Assembly (NCBI GenBank): GCA_036244975.1
Contig: BTTE01000027.1
Coordinates: 1-33,732 of the forward strand
Direction: 5' to 3'
DNA from: Sulfidibacterium sp036244975
GTDB taxonomy: Bacteria; Bacteroidota; Bacteroidia; Bacteroidales; F082
DNA length: 33,732 nt
In this document: piece after piece, positions 7,519 to 15,173 of the stretch
How the letters are laid out: every line of letters starts with the position of its first letter
Numbering within the stretch: position 1 is the first letter of the stretch
Program-made: the position numbers and the translations under genes
Notes under the pieces: model-generated
The model's database searches: none
What the model was told of the DNA's origin: nothing
The model's input: the letters and a program-made list of their open reading frames with translations, nothing else

Positions 7519-9552
7519 ATGAAATCTAAAATTTACAATTGGATAAATGACAGAATCTCTCTCGAAGGCATGATGAATTCTGCTTTTGACGAAAAAATTC
7601 CCGGAGGATCCAGCTTTTTTTTCACGCTGGGAAGCGCTACATTATTTGTATTCGCATTACAGGTAATTACAGGGGTGTGGCAGCTATTTTATTATGTGCC
7701 TACCGTAGATCATGCTTATGATAGTTTAAGTTATCTCCGCATATTTGTTCCTTATGGATGGTTGATACAAGGTATTCATTATTGGGGAGCTAACCTTATG
7801 GCCATATTGATAGCATTACATATGATTCGTGTTTTTATATGGGGAGCTTATAAAAAACCCCGTGAACTCACCTGGCTTATTGGGATTGTGTTACTATTAT
7901 TAACAGTCGGTTTAATTTTTACCGGCGCAACATTGCCTTGGGATGAGAGAGGATATTGGGCGGCCGAAGTGGGCACCGGTCTGGCGGGTACAATACCTTT
8001 TATCGGCCATTTTCTGGTTAATTTCTTAAGAGGCGGAAGTGCAATGGGCCAATTAACCCTTTCCAGATTTTTCGCATTCCATGTTGCCATTCTTCCCGGG
8101 ATTACCCTTTTACTTGTTGCATTCCATCTTATGGCTTTCAGGAAGTTTGGCAGTGTAGGCCCCTGGAATGAATCAAAGCGAACAAAGATAGAAAATTTTT
8201 GGCCCGGCCAGGTTGCCAAGGATCTGATGGTAAGCGGATTAATCCTTTTAATATTAATAGGGCTTTCGGCTTATTTTCCCACCCCTTTTACCGGTCCCGC
8301 TGACCCTGGTGATTCAGCTTTTCTACCGAAGCCGGAATGGAACTTTTTGTTTTTATATCAATTATTAAAAGTTTTTGCAGGGTCAACAGAAATAATTGGT
8401 ACTGTAGGTATCCCTTCTCTTATCTTATTACTTATTGTTCTGGCGCCTTTTGTTGATCGGAAAAAAACATTCAATCCGGCCAAACGATTGGGAATGATGA
8501 TTGGCGGCTTTATCCTGGTGGCTTTTATTTTCACTTATACCTTAATAGGATACTATAGTCAACCATTATCGGTGACTAAAGGTAAAGCCACCCCCAAACA
8601 GGCTTCGGTTACCGCCAAAAAGAAAAATAAAAAGGAAGAGGAAAATAAGATCATAAAATTATCTCCCGAAGCAATTTTGGGACAAAAAATATTTGAAACC
8701 AATGGTGGTCTCGCTTGCCATACCATTAGCGGTGTTGGCGGTAAAATAGGCCCTGACTTGACCAACGAGTATAAAAGGGGACGCTCCAGAAAGTGGCTAA
8801 TTACACAAATTACAGATCCAAAAGCCCATAATAAGAATTCAATAATGCCCAGCTTGAATAACCTTTCCAAGACTCAATTAAGTGAATTGATAGCTTATTT
8901 ATCAAGTCCGCATCCGAAGTCACTTCCTCCTCCTCCTAATAAAATTGATTCCCTTCCCCCAAATCTTTCACAGAACAAAAAGGGGCAGGCAAAAACACAA
9001 TCTCAATCTCAAAACAAAAATAAAGAGTCCGGGCAAGCCAGTATAGCAAAAGCATTGGAAAAACTGGGACAACCCGGAAAAGCAGCTTCAATTATCGGAA
9101 ATGTCGAGCTCGGAAGTAAATTATTTAGAAATAATTGTGAGTCCTGTCACGGAGTTGATGGAAGGGGAGGCATTGGAAATCCCGGGTCTTTCCTCGGAAG
9201 AGTTCCTGGATTAAATCCTATAAGTAAGATGCTATTCAGTAATAAGCCTCAAAAATTTGCCAATAATATCGACCGGTTTATCCAACACGGGTCGGTGCCT
9301 GCCGGACCTAACCCCGCTTTAAAAATGATTAACTATGGGGACTCCCGTGCTTTAACCCAGCAGCAAATTGCGAGTATAGAAGCTTACATTCTATATCTAA
9401 ATGGTGTTAACCGTGCAAAAATTGAGTCTACCCCATCAGCCCGGCAATTCTTTACTGTTTCTGTTTGGATATCCATAGCGGTAACCATCATTTTGATTAT
9501 TATTGGACTGGTTTATAGAAAAGCAGCCCATCGAAAATCATCCAACGATTAA
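7519..9552 (+). CDS. Cytochrome b (b6/subunit IV type) fused to two cytochrome c domains
   Basis: A 677-residue quinol-oxidising membrane subunit. Residues 1-350 are a complete cytochrome b. The heme ligands are H87 and H101 in helix B and H188 and H203 in helix D; the 14-residue spacing in helix D is of cytochrome b6 type. The Qo-site motif reads P272-E-W-N275, with Asn where Tyr is usual. A Lys-rich linker leads to a cytochrome c domain (about 385-470) whose motif is degenerate, G397-L-A-C400-H401, although an axial-Met segment (SIMPSL, M443) is kept. A Pro/Gln-rich linker (about 470-520) and a second c domain with an intact C540-E-S-C543-H544 follow. A final transmembrane helix (about 644-666) anchors the C-terminus. 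The fused domains would replace a separate cytochrome c1. Electrons come from menaquinol and go to an unidentified acceptor. Confidence 0.9.
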   Translation: MKSKIYNWINDRISLEGMMNSAFDEKIPGGSSFFFTLGSATLFVFALQVITGVWQLFYYVPTVDHAYDSLSYLRIFVPYGWLIQGIHYWGANLMAILIALHMIRVFIWGAYKKPRELTWLIGIVLLLLTVGLIFTGATLPWDERGYWAAEVGTGLAGTIPFIGHFLVNFLRGGSAMGQLTLSRFFAFHVAILPGITLLLVAFHLMAFRKFGSVGPWNESKRTKIENFWPGQVAKDLMVSGLILLILIGLSAYFPTPFTGPADPGDSAFLPKPEWNFLFLYQLLKVFAGSTEIIGTVGIPSLILLLIVLAPFVDRKKTFNPAKRLGMMIGGFILVAFIFTYTLIGYYSQPLSVTKGKATPKQASVTAKKKNKKEEENKIIKLSPEAILGQKIFETNGGLACHTISGVGGKIGPDLTNEYKRGRSRKWLITQITDPKAHNKNSIMPSLNNLSKTQLSELIAYLSSPHPKSLPPPPNKIDSLPPNLSQNKKGQAKTQSQSQNKNKESGQASIAKALEKLGQPGKAASIIGNVELGSKLFRNNCESCHGVDGRGGIGNPGSFLGRVPGLNPISKMLFSNKPQKFANNIDRFIQHGSVPAGPNPALKMINYGDSRALTQQQIASIEAYILYLNGVNRAKIESTPSARQFFTVSVWISIAVTIILIIIGLVYRKAAHRKSSND

Positions 9553-9563
9553 CTTGTTAATGC

Positions 9564-9833
9564 TTAAGGGGACTTCTAATAATTCCTTTCTTTCAAGAAA
9601 CAAATGAGATGAACAAGATGCAAGGCATAAATTTTTCTGAATAGCCGTAGCTATTGAGAAAAATTTTAACGATGTCAGATTGTTTATCACATTTGTTCCC
9701 GTAGGGTTTCCGGAGTTTTTCATACACTTCTTCAAATTTTCTTGCATTATCCCGATAGTGCATCAAAAATTTTTATCGTCTATAAAAAACTCTGAAAATC
9801 TTGATGCGAAGTAATTATTAGAAGTCCCCTTAA
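9564..9833. mobile_element. MITE-like non-autonomous element, 270 bp
   Basis: The ends 9564-9584 and 9813-9833 are perfect 21-bp inverted repeats, reading inward from TTAAGGGGACTTC and closing with GAAGTCCCCTTAA. The outermost TTAA is itself palindromic and present at both ends, so it could be part of the repeat or a 4-bp target duplication. The interior has no credible gene but contains further inverted repeats, such as a near-perfect stem around 9632-9664 and GCATCAA/TTGATGC near 9758-9807. The element sits 11 bp after the cytochrome b-c stop and 33 bp before the radA stop, between convergent genes. Small size, perfect ends and no transposase fit a MITE mobilised in trans. Confidence 0.75.
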
Positions 9834-9866
9834 ATAACATTGGCCGGTTTTATATTGTGAAGTTGT

Positions 9867-11231
9867 TTATCCGAATAATTCCCGTAGCAGATCTTCGATT
9901 TTGTTCAGGCCTGTTACCTCAATTTTATAACGTTTTGTGTCAAGGCCTTTGAGATTGAATCTGGAGATAATAATTTTTTTAAACCCCAGCTTGTCCGCTT
10001 CGAGAATACGGTTTTCGATGTGGGTTACCGCTCTGATTTCTCCTGAAAGTCCTACTTCGGCAGCAAAGCAGACATTGTTTTCGATGGCAATATCTTCGGA
10101 AGATGAGAGGATGGCAGCCACAACAGCGAGGTCGATGGCCGGATCGTCCACGCGTATGCCGCCGGCAATGTTCAGAAAGACATCTTTGCTTCCAAGCCTG
10201 AAGCCACTTCTTTTTTCAAGAACGGCCAGTAGCATGTTCATGCGACGCAGATCGAAGCCGGTGGAAGAGCGTTGTGGCGTGCCGTAGGCGGCATTAGTTA
10301 CTAACGCCTGCGTTTCCACCAGCAGGGGGCGCTGTCCTTCAATCATAGCGGCAATGGCTACGCCACTGGTAGCTTCATCGCGTTGCGACAGCAGCACTTC
10401 GCTGGGATTACTTACCTCGCGTAAGCCACCGGCATGCATTTCAAAAATGCCTAACTCCGAAGTGGAGCCAAAGCGGTTTTTCATGGAGCGTAAAATCCGA
10501 AACCCGTAATGGCGGTCGCCTTCAAACTGCAAAACAGTGTCCACCATGTGTTCCAGTACTTTGGGGCCGGCCAGGTTACCATCTTTGGTGATATGGCCGA
10601 TGAGGAAAACGGGCACATGCGTGATCTTGGCAAATCGCATTAGTTCACCGGCGGTTTCGCGGATTTGCGAAATGCTGCCCGGAGAAGATTCCAGCATGTC
10701 AGTGTAAAGCGTCTGGATGGAGTCAATGATCAGCACATCGGGTTCCACAACTTCTATCTGTTTGAAAATATCGGTGGTAAAGGTCTCGTTGAGGATAAAA
10801 CAGGAAGGATTATAAATGCCTATGCGGTCTGCACGCATTTTTATCTGTTGCTGGCTCTCTTCGCCCGAAACGTATAAAATCTGTAACCCTTTCATGTTCA
10901 ACGCTGTTTGCAAAAGCAGGGTCGATTTTCCAATGCCGGGTTCTCCGCCAATGAGCACCACCGAACCACTGACCAGCCCGCCGCCGAGAACACGGTTCAG
11001 CTCGGCATTGCGGGTGTCGATGCGTTCTTCTTTTTCGGAAGTGATTTGTCCGATGGAAACCGGTTTCGGTTTCTTTTCACCTTTTTTTATGCCGCGTTTT
11101 TTATCGTCTGTCTTGCTGACGACCTCCTCCACAAATGTGTTCCACTCGCCACAGGCCGGGCATTTTCCTAACCATTTGGAAGCCTGGTAACCACAGTTTT
11201 GACAGAAGAAAGTTGTTTTCGTTTTTGCCAT
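9867..11231 (-). CDS. radA: DNA repair protein RadA (Sms)
   Basis: A RecA-related, DnaB-like ATPase that promotes branch migration and processing of recombination intermediates. All landmarks of the 454-residue family are present: an N-terminal zinc finger (C10, C13, C24, C27), Walker A GEPGIGKST at 96-104, Walker B within VLIIDSIQT, the RadA-specific KNRFGS motif near residue 249, and a C-terminal Lon-protease-like domain without the catalytic dyad (GIRVDDPAIDLAVVAAI region onward). The start is fixed by the MAKTKTTFFCQNCG opening shared across the family. A -7 box ends only 4 nt before the ATG, which suggests a leaderless or nearly leaderless transcript. Confidence 0.97.
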   Translation of the reverse strand: MAKTKTTFFCQNCGYQASKWLGKCPACGEWNTFVEEVVSKTDDKKRGIKKGEKKPKPVSIGQITSEKEERIDTRNAELNRVLGGGLVSGSVVLIGGEPGIGKSTLLLQTALNMKGLQILYVSGEESQQQIKMRADRIGIYNPSCFILNETFTTDIFKQIEVVEPDVLIIDSIQTLYTDMLESSPGSISQIRETAGELMRFAKITHVPVFLIGHITKDGNLAGPKVLEHMVDTVLQFEGDRHYGFRILRSMKNRFGSTSELGIFEMHAGGLREVSNPSEVLLSQRDEATSGVAIAAMIEGQRPLLVETQALVTNAAYGTPQRSSTGFDLRRMNMLLAVLEKRSGFRLGSKDVFLNIAGGIRVDDPAIDLAVVAAILSSSEDIAIENNVCFAAEVGLSGEIRAVTHIENRILEADKLGFKKIIISRFNLKGLDTKRYKIEVTGLNKIEDLLRELFG

Positions 11232-11235
11232 GTTA

Positions 11236-11243
11236 CAAAGTTA
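11236..11243 (-). promoter_or_regulatory. -7 promoter element of radA (TAACTTTG), nearly abutting the start codon
   Basis: Perfect TAnnTTTG match 4 nt upstream of the radA ATG. If used, transcription would begin at or one base before the start codon. Confidence 0.45.
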
Positions 11244-11498
11244 GTATAAAAATGAAAGGAATAAAACGGGTAGTATAATGAAGGCTAAATATTATTTTGA
11301 GGTGCCGGGAGAAAAATACTTAAGATTGCAGAGGATGAAAAAATATTGTCACTTTGTGATTTTCAGAAAAATATTCATATTGTACTGTACACTAAATGGT
11401 TGATAAAATAATTCTATTGTAGTCTTCAAACGGAGATGCTTGAAGCGGGGTGAATATCTTCGGGTGTGGATGTCCGAAGCAGGGAATGTTGAAAACCG

Positions 11499-11506
11499 TA
11501 TCTTTG
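11499..11506 (+). promoter_or_regulatory. -7 promoter element of the menI-menF-menD cluster (TATCTTTG)
   Basis: Perfect TAnnTTTG match ending 17 nt before the ATG at 11524. It lies inside the frame that would start at 11440, which supports the shorter thioesterase start. Confidence 0.5.
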
Positions 11507-11523
11507 CTTTTAAATCGAAACCC

Positions 11524-11955
11524 ATGGAACAGGAGACATTTAACATAGAAGAACTTTCCAAAATGAACAAAGGGACGCTCATGGAACAGATCGGGATAGA
11601 ATATCTTGAGGCACGCACGGGATACATGAAAGCGCGTATGCCGGTGGACGAACGGACATTCCAGCCCATGCGCATTTTGCACGGTGGCGCCACGTTGGCC
11701 TTGGCCGAAACGCTGGCAAGCATCGGCTCTGCGCTGATGGTCGACCGCGAAAAATTTGATGTAAAAGGGCAGCATATTTCTGCCGACCATGTACGTAGCG
11801 TCCGCAGCGGCTGGGTTGTTGGCGAGGCGGTGATTGTGCATCGCGGTCGCAGCTCCCACATCTGGAATGTGGATGTGAAAGACGAAGAAGGGATACTGAT
11901 TTTCACTTGCCGCCTGACCATTTTTGTTGTGAAGAGAAGAAACCCACAGGCATGA
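11524..11955 (+). CDS. menI: Hotdog-fold thioesterase, probably 1,4-dihydroxy-2-naphthoyl-CoA hydrolase
   Basis: A 143-residue member of the PaaI/MenI hotdog family. The signature segment ILHGGATLALAETLAS (central helix with the catalytic acid and the HGG motif) and the later strand HRGRSSHIWNVDVKDEEG are clear. Family members hydrolyse acyl-CoA esters. Directly upstream of menF and menD on the same strand, the likely substrate is DHNA-CoA, which is hydrolysed to DHNA before prenylation in menaquinone synthesis. That assignment rests on context rather than on specific residues. The ATG at 11524 is chosen over the frame-extending 11440 because of family length and the promoter box between them. 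The gap to menF is 38 bp. Confidence 0.75.
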   Translation: MEQETFNIEELSKMNKGTLMEQIGIEYLEARTGYMKARMPVDERTFQPMRILHGGATLALAETLASIGSALMVDREKFDVKGQHISADHVRSVRSGWVVGEAVIVHRGRSSHIWNVDVKDEEGILIFTCRLTIFVVKRRNPQA

Positions 11956-11993
11956 TGTGCGGAGGTTATCCGCATATCAAAAATTTGATATAA

Positions 11994-13094
11994 ATGCTTA
12001 TTCATCAATTGTTAACCAGAAATATAGCTTTTGCTGTTTACCGGCTTCCCGGGGAGAAGTTGCCGGTTTTTGTGGTACAGCCGGGCCCGGTGCGGGAGTT
12101 TTCGTTGGCGCAGTTAGAACAACAAAAGGGTTTTGTAATAGCACCTTTTGATTCATATAAAAGTGGAAAAGCTTTTCTGATTGAGCCTGCATTTGTTTCC
12201 CGGAATCGTTCGGAGATAGAAAAAGTATTCGCTTTGCCGGATTCTTTTCCTGATAAAGGATTTCGGCTTCCGGAGGACAAAAGTTTTGTCGCTGATAGAG
12301 AAACCTACCTGCAGCAGGTGAGCGAACTTGTTGCCAGGATAAAAAATGGCGAAGCCCAAAAAGTAGTGTTATCGCGGGTTTTGGAAAAACCTTTGTCGCC
12401 GGATTTCGATTTTGATTTGTTTTTTGACATTTTTCAGCAAAGCTATCCCAACGTTTTTGTTTACCTTTTTCACCTGCCTGACGAAGGGATTTGGGCAGGC
12501 GCCACCCCGGAAACGCTACTCAACCGCAACGGTAGTTTTTACGAAACCATGGCGCTGGCCGGAACACAAAAACGACCTCACGATAACAAACCGTTGAGTT
12601 GGGATGAAAAGGAAAAAGAGGAGCAGGCATTTGTTACAGGTTTTGTGGAGGAACAAATCGGGAAACTTCGTATTGAAAATTATGAAGAAAATCGTCCGGA
12701 GACAGTTTTTGCCGGCAGCCTGGCGCACATCTGTACGCGCTTTCACCTTCCGGTGAAAGTTTTGCATGAAAAAACCGGCCGGTTTGTGCGACTGTTACAT
12801 CCCACACCGGCGGTATGCGGCTTGCCCAAAGAAAAAGCATGGCAGCTCATCAGTGAAACGGAAAAACATCAGCGACATTTTTACACCGGTTTCCTGGGAC
12901 CGTGGCAGATGGAAAATACAGCACATCTTTTTGTAAATCTGCGTTGTGCACGCTTTTTAAATGAAAAACTTGCACTTTATGTGGGGGGCGGGCTTACGGC
13001 GGTGTCCAAACCGGAAAAAGAGTGGCAGGAAACGGAAGACAAATCAGCCACCATCTTGTCAGTTGTGGAAAAATTACGCAACTTTGCCCCATGA
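11994..13094 (+). CDS. menF: Isochorismate synthase
   Basis: Converts chorismate to isochorismate, the first committed step of menaquinone synthesis. The 366-residue protein has the chorismate-binding fold in its C-terminal two thirds: GATPETLL, ALAGTQKR, LHPTPAVCGLPKEKA, RHFYTGFLGPW and VGGGLTAVSKPEKEWQETEDKS. The Lys in EAQKVVLSRVL and the Glu residues that bind Mg are in their expected segments. The N-terminal part is shorter and less conserved, as usual. The stop overlaps the menD start in ATGA (13091-13094), a sign of translational coupling. An EntC-type role in siderophore synthesis is the alternative, but menD argues for menaquinone. Confidence 0.93.
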   Translation: MLIHQLLTRNIAFAVYRLPGEKLPVFVVQPGPVREFSLAQLEQQKGFVIAPFDSYKSGKAFLIEPAFVSRNRSEIEKVFALPDSFPDKGFRLPEDKSFVADRETYLQQVSELVARIKNGEAQKVVLSRVLEKPLSPDFDFDLFFDIFQQSYPNVFVYLFHLPDEGIWAGATPETLLNRNGSFYETMALAGTQKRPHDNKPLSWDEKEKEEQAFVTGFVEEQIGKLRIENYEENRPETVFAGSLAHICTRFHLPVKVLHEKTGRFVRLLHPTPAVCGLPKEKAWQLISETEKHQRHFYTGFLGPWQMENTAHLFVNLRCARFLNEKLALYVGGGLTAVSKPEKEWQETEDKSATILSVVEKLRNFAP

Positions 13095-14776
13095 CTTCAG
13101 ATAAAAAAACCATCAGCCTGCTGGCAGATATTTTTATAAAAAAAGGGCTGCGGGAAATTGTTCTTTCGCCGGGTTCGCGCAATGCGCCCATCATTATTTC
13201 TTTTACTCAACACACTGACATTCATGCTATTAGTATTGTTGACGAACGTAGTGCCGCTTTTTTTGCCCTCGGCATGGCCCAGCAAAAACAACGTGCGGTA
13301 GCCATCGCCTGTACTTCGGGCAGCGCCGTACTCAACTATGCACCGGCTATTGCAGAGGCTTATTACCAGAAAATTCCATTGCTGGTGCTTACCGCCGACC
13401 GGCCTCCGCACCTTATCGACGTGGGCGACGGGCAAACCATCCGGCAGGAAAATGTTTTTGCCAACTACATCAAAAAGTCCTATTCGCTGCCGCTGGATAT
13501 AGCGACGGAAGAAGAAAAAGAGAAAGTAAACCGGCTGATTAATGAAGCTATTGACGAGACCCGGTTTCCCGAACCCGGACCGGTGCACATCAACATTCCT
13601 TTTGATGAGCCGTTGTACAGACAAACCGGTGAGCCGATAACCGGAAATGCCTTTGATACTTTTGAAAAGTGGCCTCCGGTGGACGAAAGTATCCGACAGG
13701 CATTTCTGCACGACTGGCACAAAAGCCGGAAAACACTCATTATTGCAGGCCAGGGGAGGCTTTCTGAAAAGCTGAATATCATTTTAAGCCGGTTGTCCGG
13801 ATTGCCACAAGTCGTCGTGTTGACTGAGACCACCTCCAACCTCCATGCGCCTGGTTTCATGGATGAAATTGACAACCTCATCACACAGATTCCGGAGGAA
13901 GAAACAGCTGATTTTCGACCTGATTTACTTATTAGTTTTGGCACTTCCATCGTATCGAAAAAAATCAAAAAGCTGTTACGGACGCATCCGGCCAAACATC
14001 ACTGGCACATTTCCCCTTCCGGAGAAAAAAGAGACACCTATTTTTGTCTGACCGGCGTTATTCGGACAGATGCAATTGATTTTCTCACACAGGAAAAGGA
14101 AAATATGACCAAAACCCCTGGTAAATACAGGAATTTCTGGCAAAGACACAAAAAGCAGGTTTTGCGAAAAAGAACGGCTTTTCTGGCGAAAACCGGCTGG
14201 TGCGACCTGAAAGTGTACGAAATTTTGTTTCGCGAAATACCCGGAAACACTCTTTTGCATTTGGGAAACAGTACGCCCGTGCGCTATGCCCAGCTTTTCG
14301 GGAGTATTCCTAAATTTCATTATTTCTCCAACCGCGGGGTGAGCGGCATCGACGGACAGGTTTCTACGGCAGCGGGAGCAGCCTTTGCCGCGAAAGTGAA
14401 AATCAATACTGTTATCACCGGTGATATGGGCTTTTTTTACGATTCGAATGCCTTGATGAACCTAAACCTGACAGCTAACCTGAAAATTATTGTCATAAAC
14501 AACGGTGGTGGCGACATTTTCCGTTTTATTCCCGGTCCGGACACCTCCGCCCAAAGAGAGCCGTTTTTTGCCACTGCCCATCACTGGAAAGCCGAAATGC
14601 TGGCCAAAGCTTTTGATCTGCGCTATTTCAAAGCGGAAAACGAAACCGAACTAATAAATCAACTGTCTGATTTTTACCGTGAAAACGAGCGCCCGGCACT
14701 GCTTGAGATTTTCACTACCCAAGCGGAAAATGCACTGGTGTTGAAGGATTATTTCAGGATTATCGGAACGAAATAA
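13091..14776 (+). CDS. menD: 2-succinyl-5-enolpyruvyl-6-hydroxy-3-cyclohexene-1-carboxylate synthase (SEPHCHC synthase)
   Basis: A thiamine-diphosphate enzyme that joins isochorismate and 2-oxoglutarate in the second step of menaquinone synthesis. The 561-residue protein shows the three ThDP domains: the Pyr domain opening with LSPGSRNAPII and the activating Glu in VDERSAAFFALG; a central domain; and the PP domain with SNRGVSGIDGQVSTAAG and the Mg/ThDP motif GDMGFFYDSNALMNL followed by NNGGGDIF. The ATG at 13091 overlaps the menF stop. The gene ends 18 bp before the first base of the displaced queA tail, and menB, menC, menE and menA do not follow it here, so the rest of the pathway must be elsewhere. 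Confidence 0.95.
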   Translation: MTSDKKTISLLADIFIKKGLREIVLSPGSRNAPIIISFTQHTDIHAISIVDERSAAFFALGMAQQKQRAVAIACTSGSAVLNYAPAIAEAYYQKIPLLVLTADRPPHLIDVGDGQTIRQENVFANYIKKSYSLPLDIATEEEKEKVNRLINEAIDETRFPEPGPVHINIPFDEPLYRQTGEPITGNAFDTFEKWPPVDESIRQAFLHDWHKSRKTLIIAGQGRLSEKLNIILSRLSGLPQVVVLTETTSNLHAPGFMDEIDNLITQIPEEETADFRPDLLISFGTSIVSKKIKKLLRTHPAKHHWHISPSGEKRDTYFCLTGVIRTDAIDFLTQEKENMTKTPGKYRNFWQRHKKQVLRKRTAFLAKTGWCDLKVYEILFREIPGNTLLHLGNSTPVRYAQLFGSIPKFHYFSNRGVSGIDGQVSTAAGAAFAAKVKINTVITGDMGFFYDSNALMNLNLTANLKIIVINNGGGDIFRFIPGPDTSAQREPFFATAHHWKAEMLAKAFDLRYFKAENETELINQLSDFYRENERPALLEIFTTQAENALVLKDYFRIIGTK

Positions 14777-14794
14777 GTACCTGGTTTCACGATA

Positions 14795-14990
14795 TTCATC
14801 TGTGTTTGAAATGCGGACGGGAGACGGGTGAACTCAAGGCAGGAACAGGCAACTATCACCATAACTCAAAAAGCGAAAGTCGTTTTGAAGGGCAAAATCG
14901 TAAGCTTCTTTCCACTTATCTCCAATCAGTGCCGACACCAGCAGCAGCAGGGTGCTTTTGGGCTGATGAAAATTGGTAATGAGTCCTTTG
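14795..14990 (-). repeat. Direct repeat copy A of the queA 3' end (196 bp)
   Basis: Aligns without gaps to 15862-16057, same orientation. In the coding part (14834-14990) 4 of 157 positions differ, while in the 39 bp after the stop codon 10 differ. The inner edge of homology is sharp, at TCCTTTG (14984-14990). Confidence 0.9.
14834..14990 (-). pseudogene. queA: queA 3'-terminal fragment (last 52 codons)
   Basis: Encodes the QueA C-terminus from KGLITNFHQPKS to GDSCLFLP and a TGA stop. It is detached from any queA 5' part: upstream on the minus strand it joins a different gene at 14990/14991. It differs from the intact copy by one residue (KEAYDF against KEVYDF), two silent changes and a stop swap (TGA against TAA). 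Changes of this kind suggest that it came from a functional allele in a relative rather than decaying in place. Confidence 0.85.
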
Positions 14991-15173
14991 TAAGCCATAT
15001 CTGGTAAAAGCCGATGAGTAAAATGGTTCCGGTAAAAGCGAGGATGGAACCGGCAAAGGGCAGCCGCGAATTGTGTAAAAGCTACCCACAATAATTTCGA
15101 TGGAAGCCCACAAACCACCAATCACTGCGGCTCTGAGCCAAAGGTCATCCTGCTGTTGTGTCGTCTGGCTCAC
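14991..15173 (-). pseudogene. Truncated, frameshifted membrane-protein gene (ECF-transporter-like)
   Basis: Starts with GTG at 15173, overlapping the mobA stop (GTGA). The first 32 codons read LWLRAAVIGGLWASIEIIVGSF. The frame then breaks at a run of four A (15077-15080 on the plus strand); one extra base there restores LHNSRLPFAG, then a hydrophobic stretch ending GFYQIW. This resembles a small multi-pass protein that I recall in Bacteroidota as an ECF-transporter-like component, so the name is tentative. The gene then stops abruptly at 14990, where the duplicated queA tail begins, so its remaining transmembrane helices are missing. It is almost certainly non-functional. Confidence 0.65.

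Noticed and set aside
9538..9747. 69-codon minus-strand frame across the MITE
   Set aside because: It runs through the inverted-repeat end and the interior hairpins of the element, so it is better explained as part of the repeat than as a gene.
11278..11406. A 42-codon plus-strand frame (ATG at 11278) between radA and menI
   Set aside because: Composition is basic and irregular, there is no promoter box before it and it is not coupled to either neighbour.
14834..15121. A 95-codon minus-strand frame that ends in the QueA C-terminus
   Set aside because: Its first part is an out-of-frame reading of the truncated membrane-protein gene. Only the last 52 codons are queA-derived, so it is a chimeric artefact of the junction, not a gene.
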